This document shows, one piece after another, positions 52,096 through 60,764 of a stretch of DNA of 64,000 nt. Each line of letters begins with the position of its first letter. Position 1 is the stretch's first letter. This stretch comes from Thioclava arctica (lineage in GTDB: Bacteria > Pseudomonadota > Alphaproteobacteria > Rhodobacterales > Rhodobacteraceae): contig NZ_JBFRYC010000005.1 in NCBI RefSeq assembly GCF_040892615.1, positions 1 through 64,000 of the forward strand, given 5' to 3'. The position numbers were made by a program, and so were the translations under genes. Under the pieces are notes generated by a model. The model did not search any database, was not told where the DNA came from, and was given only the letters and a program-made list of their open reading frames with translations.

Positions 52096-53526
52096 ATGAC
52101 CCAGCAATCCCACACTGTCGAAAAGATCGGCGGCACCTCGATGAGCCGTGTCGATGAGCTGCGCAAGACGCTGTTCATTGGCGATCGCGCGGGGGGCGAT
52201 CTTTACAACCGGATTTTCGTGGTTTCGGCCTTTGGTGGCATCACCAACCTGTTGCTGGAGCATAAGAAAACCGGTGATTCCGGGGTCTATGCGCAGTTTG
52301 CCAAGGCCGATAGCGATCATGGCTGGCATGAGGCGCTGAACCGTGTGTCGAGCGCGATGATCGCGGCGCATGAGGCAGTGCTCAAACATCCCGGCGATAT
52401 CTCGCAGGCCAGCGAATTTGTGCGCGAACGTATCGAGGGCGCGCGCAATTGCCTGATCGATTTGCAGCGGCTGTGTTCTTACGGGCATTTCCGGCTGTCC
52501 CAACATATGCTGCAGATCCGCGAATTGCTGTCGGGTCTGGGCGAGGCGCATTCCGCCTATGTCACCACGCTTTTGCTGCAGCGCGCGGGCGTGAATGCAC
52601 GGCTGGTCGATCTGTCGGGCTGGCGCGACGAGACCGATCACGATCTGGATTCGCGCATCTTGAACGCAATGAAAGATGTCGATCTGGCCACCGAGATGCC
52701 GATCGTGACGGGCTATGCGCAATGCTCCGAGGGGCTGATGCGCGAGTTTGATCGCGGCTATTCCGAGGTGACGTTCTCGCGGCTTGCAGCGCTGACGGGC
52801 GCGCGCGAGGCGATCATTCACAAGGAATTCCACCTGTCTTCGGCCGATCCCAAGCTGGTGGGCGCGGATCGGGTGCGCAAGCTCGGCCACACGAATTACG
52901 ACGTGGCCGATCAGCTCTCGAATATGGGGATGGAGGCGATCCACCCGAAAGCCGCCAAGACCCTGCGTCAGGCCGATGTGCCCTTGCGCGTGACCAACGC
53001 GTTTGAGCCGGGCGATCCGGGCACGCTGATTGATGACAAGCCCGCTGACACGCCGGCAGTCGAGATCGTGACGGGCCTTGAGATCATCGCGCTGGAGGTG
53101 TTCGAACAGGATATGGTCGGCGTCAAAGGCTATGACGCGGCGATCCTTGAATCCCTGACGCGCCATGACGTGCGCATCGTGTCCAAGGCGTCGAATGCCA
53201 ACACGATCACCCATTATGTCGATGCCCCGATCGAGGTGCTGCAACGCGTCGAAAAGGACCTGACCAAGCGGTATCCTTCGGCGCAAGTGTCAGCGCGGAT
53301 GCTGGCGATGGCCTCGATCATCGGGCGCGACCTCAAAGGGTTGTCGACGCTGACGCGCGGTTTGCAGGCGATTGGCGATGCGGGGCTGGAAAGCCTTGGC
53401 GCGACGCAGGGGCCGCGCAATGTCGATGTGCAATTCGTGCTGGAGCGTGACGATCTGGTGCCGGTGATCAAGGCGCTGCACGAGGCGTTCATTCCCGCCA
53501 AAGTCAGTCTCAAACAAGTGGCCTGA
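52096..53526 (+). CDS. ask_ect: Ectoine-dedicated aspartokinase
   Basis: A 476-residue aspartokinase of the Ask_Ect group, which supplies aspartyl phosphate to ectoine synthesis free of lysine/threonine feedback. It has a KIGGTSMSRVDEL start in place of the usual KFGGTS, VSAFGGITNLLL, HKEFHLSSADPKLVG and C-terminal ACT-like parts. I chose the ATG at 52096, preceded by GAGGG, over the GTG at 52084. It closes the ect operon, and a hairpin terminator follows. Confidence 0.93.
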   Translation: MTQQSHTVEKIGGTSMSRVDELRKTLFIGDRAGGDLYNRIFVVSAFGGITNLLLEHKKTGDSGVYAQFAKADSDHGWHEALNRVSSAMIAAHEAVLKHPGDISQASEFVRERIEGARNCLIDLQRLCSYGHFRLSQHMLQIRELLSGLGEAHSAYVTTLLLQRAGVNARLVDLSGWRDETDHDLDSRILNAMKDVDLATEMPIVTGYAQCSEGLMREFDRGYSEVTFSRLAALTGAREAIIHKEFHLSSADPKLVGADRVRKLGHTNYDVADQLSNMGMEAIHPKAAKTLRQADVPLRVTNAFEPGDPGTLIDDKPADTPAVEIVTGLEIIALEVFEQDMVGVKGYDAAILESLTRHDVRIVSKASNANTITHYVDAPIEVLQRVEKDLTKRYPSAQVSARMLAMASIIGRDLKGLSTLTRGLQAIGDAGLESLGATQGPRNVDVQFVLERDDLVPVIKALHEAFIPAKVSLKQVA

Positions 53527-53562
53527 GCCGCGCTATTGCGCTGCGGTATTCGGCAAGCCTTA

Positions 53563-53589
53563 AGGCCCGTGCGCTTAGCGTGCGGGCCT
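53563..53589 (+). terminator. Terminator of the ectABC-ask operon
   Basis: A 7-bp outer stem (AGGCCCG / CGGGCCT) extends inward with two mismatched bases and is followed by GTTTCATT. It lies 36 bases past the aspartokinase stop. Confidence 0.7.
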
Positions 53590-53706
53590 GTTTCATTGGG
53601 CCTGCGACAGCCTGCCGCAGCGTGCTATAGTGAACCGAGCCCAAGCGCTTTTCGTAATCTTTGAGAACGCACACGCGTCTTTTCCTTAAACCGAAAGCGG
53701 TCCGTC

Positions 53707-55122
53707 ATGATACTTTCCGACATACCGACACTCGATCTGGCACGGGCGCAATTCGCCTTTGTCGTGTCGGCGCATATCATCTTTCCAGCCTTTTCCATCG
53801 GCACGGCAAGCTTTCTCGCCGTGCTGGAAACACTGCGCCTGATCACTGGGCGCGATGTGTTTTTGCGCATCTTTGAGTTTTGGAAACACATCTTTGCGGT
53901 GGTGTTCGGGATGGGCGTCGTGTCTGGCGTGGTCATGTCCTATCAATTCGGGCTGAACTGGGCGGCGTTTTCGGACAAGGCGGGCCCTGTTGTTGGCCCC
54001 TTGATGGGTTACGAGGTCATGACCGCCTTCTTCCTTGAGGCCGGGTTCCTTGGCATTTTGCTGTTCGGGCGTGATCGGGTCGCACCGGCGATCTACTATT
54101 TCGCGGTGTTGATGGTCGCGGTGGGCACGCTGATTTCGGCCTTCTGGATTTTGTCGGTCAATAGCTGGATGCAGACGCCGACGGGCTTTGCGATGAACGA
54201 TGCGGGGCAGTTCATCCCCAAGGATTGGTGGCAGATCCTGTTCAACCCCTCGCTGCCCTATCGCTTTGTGCATATGGTGCTGGCCGCCTATCTGACGACC
54301 GCGCTTGTCGTTGCGGGGGTCGGGGCGTGGCACCACCTCAAAGGCAGCGCGGATGACGCCATTCGGGTGATGTTTCGCATGGCCGTGGGCATGGTGCTGG
54401 TCACCGCGCCGCTGCAAATCTTGGCCGGTGACGCGCACGGGCTGAATACGCTGGAACATCAGCCAGCGAAGATCGCCGCCATGGAAGGCCATTGGAAGAC
54501 TGAGAAAGGCGCGGGGCTGATCTTGTTTGGCATTCCAAACCAAGCCAAGGAACGCACCGATTACAAAATCGAAATCCCCTATGCATCGTCGCTGATCCTG
54601 ACCCATTCGTTGAATGGCGAAGTGCCCGGCCTTGCCGATTTTCCCGTCGATAAGCGCCCGCCCATGTCCATTGTGTTCTGGACGTTCCGGATCATGGTCG
54701 CGTTGGGGTTTGCCTTTGCGGGGCTTGGGCTGTGGGGCGGCTGGCTGATGTGGCGTAAACGCCTGCATGAGCCGGGCTGGTTCCATCGAGCGGCCTTGCT
54801 GATCTCGCCCGGCGGGTTCGCGGCGATCATCATGGGGTGGTTCACGACGGAATTTGGTCGCCAGCCCTTTACGATTTACGGCCATCTCACTACGGCGGAG
54901 TCTGTTTCAAACCTTAGCCACACAGCCGCGCTGGTCGCGTTGATCGGCTTCGTGGTGGTCTATGCCTTCTTGTTTGGCTCGGGCACGTTTTACCTGCTGC
55001 GACTGATGCGGCGGGGGCCTGCAGAGGCAGACCCCGTCGAAAATACGCCCCAACGTGCCGGGGGTCTGGCGTCGGTCATGCTGGACACGGTCACCACCGA
55101 GAAAGAGGAGGCGCACGCATGA
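53707..55122 (+). CDS. cydA: Cytochrome bd-type (CIO) ubiquinol oxidase subunit I
   Basis: Haem-bearing subunit of a high-affinity quinol oxidase in the inner membrane. The 471-residue protein starts with the conserved ARAQFAFVVSAHIIFPAF (haem ligand His) and has GYEVMTAFFLEAGFLGI with the key Glu residues and HQPAKIAAMEGHW in the quinol loop. The loop is short, which marks the cyanide-insensitive (CioA) type. It overlaps cydB by 4 bp. The upstream gap shows no FnrL box. Confidence 0.95.
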   Translation: MILSDIPTLDLARAQFAFVVSAHIIFPAFSIGTASFLAVLETLRLITGRDVFLRIFEFWKHIFAVVFGMGVVSGVVMSYQFGLNWAAFSDKAGPVVGPLMGYEVMTAFFLEAGFLGILLFGRDRVAPAIYYFAVLMVAVGTLISAFWILSVNSWMQTPTGFAMNDAGQFIPKDWWQILFNPSLPYRFVHMVLAAYLTTALVVAGVGAWHHLKGSADDAIRVMFRMAVGMVLVTAPLQILAGDAHGLNTLEHQPAKIAAMEGHWKTEKGAGLILFGIPNQAKERTDYKIEIPYASSLILTHSLNGEVPGLADFPVDKRPPMSIVFWTFRIMVALGFAFAGLGLWGGWLMWRKRLHEPGWFHRAALLISPGGFAAIIMGWFTTEFGRQPFTIYGHLTTAESVSNLSHTAALVALIGFVVVYAFLFGSGTFYLLRLMRRGPAEADPVENTPQRAGGLASVMLDTVTTEKEEAHA

Positions 55123-56132
55123 GCGGCTTTGAACATTACCTTCCCGATATCTGGGCGGCGATCATCGCCTTTGCGGTGCTGACCTATGTCGTGCTGGATG
55201 GGTTCGATCTGGGGATCGGTATCTTGTTTCCGTTCCTTGGCAGCGATGAAAACCGCACCCGGGCGATGAATTCGATTGCGCCGGTCTGGGACGGAAATGA
55301 GACATGGCTGGTGATGGGCGGCGGCGGTTTGCTGGCTGTGTTTCCGTTGGCCTACGGGGTAATCCTGAACGCGCTTTATGTGCCGTTGATTATCATGCTG
55401 CTGGCGCTGGCCTTTCGGGGCGTCGCGTTTGAGTTTCGCGGCAAGACCCGGCGCTGGAAACCGCTTTGGGACAAGGCGTTTTTCGGTGGCTCGCTGATCG
55501 CCACGCTGGCGCAGGGCGCGGTGCTGGGCGGGCTGTTGCAAGGCCCCGCCGTCACCGGGCGCAGCTTTAGTGGCGGGCCGATGGATTGGCTCAGCTGGTT
55601 CAGCCTCGGCACGGCGCTGGCGCTGGTGGCGGGCTATGTAATGCTTGGGGCGGCGTGGATCGTGCTCAAGACATCCAAGGACCTCTACGACCGTGCCCGT
55701 CGCATCGGAGAGCGCGCGCTGATCGTGACACTGGGCTTTATCGGGCTGGCGTCACTGGCAACGCCGTTTCTCAACCCGGATTATTTCCAGCGCTGGTTCG
55801 CATGGCCGGGGGTTCTGCTAAGCGCACTGGTCCCGATTTTGCTGCTAGGGGCGGGGTTTGGCTATTGGCGCGCCATTCGCAGTGATCGCGGGCTGATCGC
55901 CTATCTGTCAGGGATCGCGATATTCGTGCTTAGTTTTGCGGGGCTCGGCCTGTCGATCTTTCCCTATATCGTGCCGATGTCGATCACCATCCGCGAGGCT
56001 GCCTCTGGGACCTCCTCATTGATGTTCACCTTCGTAGGGGCGGCGATTTTTCTGCCGATCATTCTTGCCTATACCGCCTATGCCTATTGGGTGTTCCGCG
56101 GCAAAACATCCGAGCATGAGCATCACTACTAA
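55119..56132 (+). CDS. cydB: Cytochrome bd-type (CIO) ubiquinol oxidase subunit II
   Basis: Second membrane subunit (337 residues, about eight helices). Family segments are LPDIWAAIIAFAVLTYVVLDGFDLGIG, APVWDGNETWLVMGGGGLLAVFPLAY and PYIVPMSITIREAASGTSS. Translationally coupled to cydA. No cydX-like small gene or cydCD transporter is visible. Confidence 0.95.
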   Translation: MSGFEHYLPDIWAAIIAFAVLTYVVLDGFDLGIGILFPFLGSDENRTRAMNSIAPVWDGNETWLVMGGGGLLAVFPLAYGVILNALYVPLIIMLLALAFRGVAFEFRGKTRRWKPLWDKAFFGGSLIATLAQGAVLGGLLQGPAVTGRSFSGGPMDWLSWFSLGTALALVAGYVMLGAAWIVLKTSKDLYDRARRIGERALIVTLGFIGLASLATPFLNPDYFQRWFAWPGVLLSALVPILLLGAGFGYWRAIRSDRGLIAYLSGIAIFVLSFAGLGLSIFPYIVPMSITIREAASGTSSLMFTFVGAAIFLPIILAYTAYAYWVFRGKTSEHEHHY

Positions 56133-56197
56133 GTGACTTAGGGAACCGGGGCAGGCAATGCCGCGTTCGCCCGTCATGACATTTTGAGCAACATACG

Positions 56198-56240
56198 CGC
56201 CCCGACCGCTCCTCCTCCCAGCGGCTGGGGCGTGCTTTTT
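56198..56240 (+). terminator. Terminator-like hairpin between cydB and the molybdoenzyme gene
   Basis: CGCCCCGACCGCT (56198-56210) pairs with AGCGGCTGGGGCG (56220-56232) at 11 of 13 positions, and TGCTTTTT follows at once. It may end the cydAB transcript. Since it lies only 22 bases before the next start codon, it may also act as an attenuator of that gene. Confidence 0.65.
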
Positions 56241-56261
56241 GCGCACCCCAAGGAGGCCCCC

Positions 56262-58541
56262 ATGACCAAGATTGATGACCTGCCAGAAGAGAGCGGCCCC
56301 TCGGGAGGCTGGGGATCGCTCAAGGGGATCAGTCAGGTTTTTGGCGAGTCCTGGCCCACGGCGGATGTGTTGCGCGAGTTGAAGCGCCAAAATAAGCCGG
56401 GCGGCTATATGTGCGCCTCTTGTGCCTTCCCGAAACCCGCCAATTACCACCCGTTTGAATTTTGCGAAAACGGCGCGAAAGCGACCCTTTGGGAAATGAC
56501 GCGGGCGCGCAATACGCCGGAATTCTGGGAAGATCACACGGTCGCGGATCTGCGCGATTGGTCGGATCATGAGTTGGAAAAGACCGGGCGGCTGACCGCG
56601 CCGCTGCGCTATGACGCCTCAATCGACCGTTATGTCGAGGTCAGTTGGGACGAGGCACTTTCCGAAATCGGTGCGATCCTCAAGATGCTGCCCAAGCAGG
56701 AGGTCGTGTTCTATTCCTCGGGCCATGCGGGGCTTGAGGCAAGCTATCTTTGGGCGCTGATGGCGCGCGCTTATGGCAATAACAACCTGCCGCAAAGCTC
56801 GAATATGTGTCACGAAACGACCTCGGTGGGGCTGAAAAAGGTCATCGGCTCGTCGGTTGGTACGGTGCTGTGGGAAGACCTTGAGGCAACCGATTGCTAC
56901 TTTTTCTTCGGGCAGAACCCGGGCACCAATTCGCCCCGCTTCCTGCATCCGCTTAAAGAGGCCAAGGATCGCGGCGCAAAGATTGTCACCTTCAACCCGG
57001 TGCGTGAACAAGGTCTTGTCAGTTTCATCGATCCGCAAAACCTGCAGGATATGGTGACGGGCCATGAGACGAAAATCTCGGATCAATATCATCAGCTCAA
57101 GGCCGGGTCGGATATCGCGGCGCTGACGGGGCTGTGCAAAGCGGTGATCGAGGCCGATGACAAGGCACAGGATCAGGGCCGCGCGCCAGTGATCGATTGG
57201 GATTTCCTGCGCGAGCATTGTCATGACCACGAGGGCTTCATTGCCTTTTGTCGCACGACCGAATGGGACGCGATCTGCGAGGAATGCGGTCTGTCTGAGG
57301 CCGAGCTGCGCCAAGCCGCTGAGATCTACATCAAGGCCGAGCGTGTGATCGGCGTCTATGGCATGGGGCTGACCCAGCACGCCCATGGCGCGACGAATAT
57401 CGGGATGCTGGTCAATTTCCTCGCGCTACGGGGCAATATCGGGCGCTTGGGTGCGGGCTGCTGTCCGGTGCGCGGTCATTCCAACGTGCAGGGCCAGCGC
57501 ACGGTTGGGATCGCGGAAAAGACCGCGCTGATCCCGATGGACAAGCTGCGCGACCTGTTTGATTTCGATCCCCCGACCGAGGACGGGATGCATATCGTCA
57601 CCGTCGCGCAGGCAATGATGGAGGGCAAGGTCTCGGCCACGCTCTGCCTTGGCGGCAATCTTGTGCGCGCGCTGCCCGACACCTCGCGCGTCGAGACCGC
57701 ATGGCCAAGTCAAAAACTGACGGTGATGATTTCGACCAAGCTCAACCGCTCGCATCTTTATCCGGGGCAGGCGGCGTTCATTCTGCCTTGTCTCAGCCGC
57801 TCTGAGATCGATGAGCAGGAGACGGGCAATCAATATGTGAGCGTTGAGGATAGTTTCTCGATGATCCACGGATCGCTTGGCAAAAGCACGCCCGCCTCGG
57901 ATTTACTGAAATCCGAACTCGCGATCACCTGTGGCATTGCAAAAGCGGCCACCACGCCAAACCCCAAGTTGAAATGGGATGAATGGGTCAAGGATTACGC
58001 TGTCGTGCGGGATCTGATCGAGGCCACCTATCCAGAAGACTTCCGAGATTTCAACGCCCGCATGAACGAGCCGGGCGGGTTTTGGCGCGGAAACCCGGCG
58101 CATGAACGGGTCTGGAAAACCGAAAGCGGCAAGCTGGAATTTACCACGCCGGACAAGTTGAACGCGCTGGGGTTTGAGCACGCGCCGGGGCGGTTCGTGA
58201 TGATCACGATGCGCTCAAACGATCAGTTCAACACCACGGTTTATGGCTATTCTGATCGCTTCCGTGGGATTGAGGGCACCCGCGATGTCTTGTTGATGAA
58301 CAAGCTCGACATGGCCGATCTGGGGCTTGAACATGGTGATCCGGTGGTGGTGCGCGGCGATATGGGCGATGGGGTCGCGCGACAGCTTACTGGGCTCAAA
58401 GTGGTGCGTTTTGAGCTGCCGCGTGGCACGGTGGGGGGCTATTACCCCGAATGCAACGTGCTGGTGCCGGTGGGGCTGCACGATCAACTGTCCAAGACGC
58501 CGGGGTCCAAAGGGGTGCCGGTTCGAATCGAAAAAGCTTAG
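56262..58541 (+). CDS. Molybdopterin oxidoreductase, FdhF/YdeP type
   Basis: A 759-residue protein of the DMSO-reductase superfamily, YdeP branch. The N-terminus carries YMCASCAFPKPANYHPFEFCENG, with three cysteines instead of the four of a standard 4Fe-4S site. Downstream are SSGHAGLEASYLW, SSNMCHETTSVG (possible Mo-ligand Cys) and GQNPGTNSPR. The C-terminal cofactor-binding domain ends PECNVLVPVG. No signal peptide, so cytoplasmic. E. coli YdeP is linked to acid resistance, but substrate and partner are unknown. No redox partner subunit follows. Start at 56262 follows AAGGAGG. Confidence 0.82.
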   Translation: MTKIDDLPEESGPSGGWGSLKGISQVFGESWPTADVLRELKRQNKPGGYMCASCAFPKPANYHPFEFCENGAKATLWEMTRARNTPEFWEDHTVADLRDWSDHELEKTGRLTAPLRYDASIDRYVEVSWDEALSEIGAILKMLPKQEVVFYSSGHAGLEASYLWALMARAYGNNNLPQSSNMCHETTSVGLKKVIGSSVGTVLWEDLEATDCYFFFGQNPGTNSPRFLHPLKEAKDRGAKIVTFNPVREQGLVSFIDPQNLQDMVTGHETKISDQYHQLKAGSDIAALTGLCKAVIEADDKAQDQGRAPVIDWDFLREHCHDHEGFIAFCRTTEWDAICEECGLSEAELRQAAEIYIKAERVIGVYGMGLTQHAHGATNIGMLVNFLALRGNIGRLGAGCCPVRGHSNVQGQRTVGIAEKTALIPMDKLRDLFDFDPPTEDGMHIVTVAQAMMEGKVSATLCLGGNLVRALPDTSRVETAWPSQKLTVMISTKLNRSHLYPGQAAFILPCLSRSEIDEQETGNQYVSVEDSFSMIHGSLGKSTPASDLLKSELAITCGIAKAATTPNPKLKWDEWVKDYAVVRDLIEATYPEDFRDFNARMNEPGGFWRGNPAHERVWKTESGKLEFTTPDKLNALGFEHAPGRFVMITMRSNDQFNTTVYGYSDRFRGIEGTRDVLLMNKLDMADLGLEHGDPVVVRGDMGDGVARQLTGLKVVRFELPRGTVGGYYPECNVLVPVGLHDQLSKTPGSKGVPVRIEKA

Positions 58542-59716
58542 AACGCGAGGCGCTTTGGGCGGCGCGATTGCAGGAAGGCCAGACCGAGACAGGCCATGCC
58601 TGCCATTGCCAGCGCCGCTCCGACATAACCGGTGGCCTGCCAGCCGTATCCAGCGCTGAGCGCAAGCCCGGCGAAGAACGGCCCAAGCGCATTGGCAAAG
58701 TTGAACGCGGCATGATTAAGCGCGGCGGCCAGAGTCTGGGCGTCGCCCGCGACCTCCATCAGGCGCATCTGCATCGGAATGACCATGCCAGCGGTGAGCC
58801 CAAGCGCCACCATCGCAAGCGCCATTGCCTGCCATTGACCAATGGTGAGGGTGTACAGCAGCGGCACCACAATCATCCCGCACAGCAAGATCAGCGCCGC
58901 GCCGAAATGCGACCAGTTTGACAGCTTGCCTGCGATCATGTTGCCAAAGGTGCCCCCGATTCCAAAGGCCGACAGCGCAATCGGGATCGTCCATTCCGGC
59001 CCCGCATGGGTCGCGATCATTGCGGCTGACAGGTAGGAATAGACCGCAAACACACCGCCAAACCCGATTGCTCCGACCGAAAGTGTCAGCCAGACCGCAG
59101 GATTTGTCAGCGCGCCCAACTCTCGCAGCGGGCTTGCATTGGGATCAGGCGGCACGGCGGGTGCGGTGCGCGCGATCATCGCCGATGAGGCGGCGCAGAT
59201 CAGGGCCACAATCACAAAGCCCCAGCGCCAGCCGAAATATTGCCCAATCGCCCCCGCGAGTGGCACACCGATGATATTGGCGATCGTCAGCCCGGTAATG
59301 ACCCAGGCAATCGCCTGTCCGCGCTTGCCCTTGGGCATCAAATCGGCGGCAAACAGCATCGCCATGCCGAAATACGCACCATGGGGCAGGCCGGAAAAGA
59401 ACCGCGCGATGGTGAAACTGGTCATGTTGGGCGCAGCGCCTGCAATTAGATTGGCCAGCGCGTAAAACGTCATCAGCCCGATCAGAAAACCCTTGCGCGG
59501 CAGCCGTGCTCCAGCCACCGCCAACAGCGGCGCGCCAATCACCACACCCAGCGCGTAGGCCGAGATCGCATGCCCTGCGCGCGCCTCGGTGATGCCGAAA
59601 TCGGAGGCGTAAAAGGGCAGCAGCCCCATCGAGGCGAACTCGATCACGCCGATACCAAAGGTGCCAAGGGCCAGCGAAAAAATCGCGGCCCGCGCGTCGC
59701 GGGGGCTGAGCGTCAT
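58538..59716 (-). CDS. MFS transporter, DHA1-like exporter (AraJ/YdhP group)
   Basis: A 392-residue, twelve-helix major facilitator. Signatures: GTFGIGVIEFASMGLLP in helix 1, GARLPRKGFLIG in loop 2-3, RFFSGLPHGAYFGMA and PKGKRGQAIAWVITGLTIANIIGVPLAG, typical of sugar- or purine-exporting DHA1 members. Start taken at 59716. The stop overlaps the convergent molybdoenzyme gene by 4 bp. Substrate unknown. Confidence 0.85.
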   Translation of the reverse strand: MTLSPRDARAAIFSLALGTFGIGVIEFASMGLLPFYASDFGITEARAGHAISAYALGVVIGAPLLAVAGARLPRKGFLIGLMTFYALANLIAGAAPNMTSFTIARFFSGLPHGAYFGMAMLFAADLMPKGKRGQAIAWVITGLTIANIIGVPLAGAIGQYFGWRWGFVIVALICAASSAMIARTAPAVPPDPNASPLRELGALTNPAVWLTLSVGAIGFGGVFAVYSYLSAAMIATHAGPEWTIPIALSAFGIGGTFGNMIAGKLSNWSHFGAALILLCGMIVVPLLYTLTIGQWQAMALAMVALGLTAGMVIPMQMRLMEVAGDAQTLAAALNHAAFNFANALGPFFAGLALSAGYGWQATGYVGAALAMAGMACLGLAFLQSRRPKRLAF

Positions 59717-59797
59717 GGGGGAGGGCTCCGCAGACAGAAGGGAAAGACCTGCGCTAGGTAGAGCCGCCCCGTGCCGGGGCAAGAGCCAAGACGCAGA

Positions 59798-60616
59798 TCA
59801 GTCGCTTAGCTTGGCGTGAACTTCATCAAGATCGACTTCACCGATCGGCATCTTGTTGTCGGGATCGTCGAAGTCGTATTGGAACAGCTGGAAATCTTTC
59901 TTGTAGATTTCCCAGATCAAATGGCGCGACAGATCATCGAAATAATCGCTGACCTTATGGGCGCGCTTGGGGCCGTGCCCCTCTGATTCATTGAATCGAG
60001 GCACTTTTTTCAGATCAATTTCGACCGGCGTCTCGATATCATCCAGCACGCTTTGCATGCCTTCATCGAATTTTTCGGTGAAAAAGATGTTGTTGTAGCG
60101 CCCGCCATTGACGATGAATGTCGAGATATGGCCCGACATCGCCGACCAGTGAATGTCGGGCTCCATCGGGCGGCGCCAGCGGATTGTGTCGCGCGCAAAT
60201 AGCAGGAAACGGCGGAACGAGGCGACCTGATCAAAGTCGAACTCATCCTCGGGCGAGCCCACATCGATCCCGTAATTCTGCACCAGCTTGGGCACCAGAT
60301 TGCCGCGATAGCGTTTGCCGTTGCGCTGAATGCCCGCGATCTTGTCAAAGAACGAGGACAGGATGCGCGCATAGGGGTTACGCACGCAGGTGAAGGCATA
60401 GCTTTTATGCGCCTGCACATTCGACGTGATCGGCTTCTGGCTTTCTTCCTGAGACCACTTATGCAGCCCCTCGGTCGAGTCGTGGATATCGCCGTCAAAG
60501 AAGCGCCCGTGATCGGTGTAGAACATGATCTGCCCAATGGATGAGCACGCGCATTTGGGCACCACGCGGTACACCATGCTTTCGCTTTCTGTCATCCAAG
60601 TTCCCGGAAATCCCAT
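59798..60616 (-). CDS. Sulfotransferase family protein
   Basis: A 272-residue PAPS-dependent sulfotransferase of the carbohydrate (family 2) type. The 5'-phosphosulfate loop is VPKCACSSIG (Lys21), and the 3'-phosphate site is CVRNPYARILSSF (Arg79 and Ser87). It has no signal peptide or membrane helix, so it would sulfate a cytoplasmic or membrane-linked glycan. Ribosome site GGAGG precedes 60616. It is divergent from a glycosyltransferase, so a shared polysaccharide substrate is likely. Confidence 0.85.
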   Translation of the reverse strand: MGFPGTWMTESESMVYRVVPKCACSSIGQIMFYTDHGRFFDGDIHDSTEGLHKWSQEESQKPITSNVQAHKSYAFTCVRNPYARILSSFFDKIAGIQRNGKRYRGNLVPKLVQNYGIDVGSPEDEFDFDQVASFRRFLLFARDTIRWRRPMEPDIHWSAMSGHISTFIVNGGRYNNIFFTEKFDEGMQSVLDDIETPVEIDLKKVPRFNESEGHGPKRAHKVSDYFDDLSRHLIWEIYKKDFQLFQYDFDDPDNKMPIGEVDLDEVHAKLSD

Positions 60617-60764
60617 TCACAATCCTCCGAACGCGCCTGCTGGGGGTGTGTTAGCATTGACGCAACAAATATGCCTTACAGAGCAAAGAAACACTGTCTT
60701 TTCAACGTCAATTGACGCTAACAAGGCAGATAGTGACCGAAACAATTACGGCGTCGTTTCCCGC
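60617..60764. promoter_or_regulatory. Divergent promoter, sulfotransferase / glycosyltransferase
   Basis: The gap holds the near-repeats ATTGACGCAACAA (from 60656) and ATTGACGCTAACAA (from 60711), 55 bp apart. The second is part of a perfect palindrome, CGTCAATTGACG (60706-60717). These are candidate sites for one regulator of both genes. Confidence 0.45.

Noticed and set aside
56262..58541. Calling the molybdoenzyme a formate dehydrogenase
   Set aside because: The N-terminal cysteine pattern and SNMCHETTS segment fit the YdeP branch, and no electron-transfer subunits accompany it.
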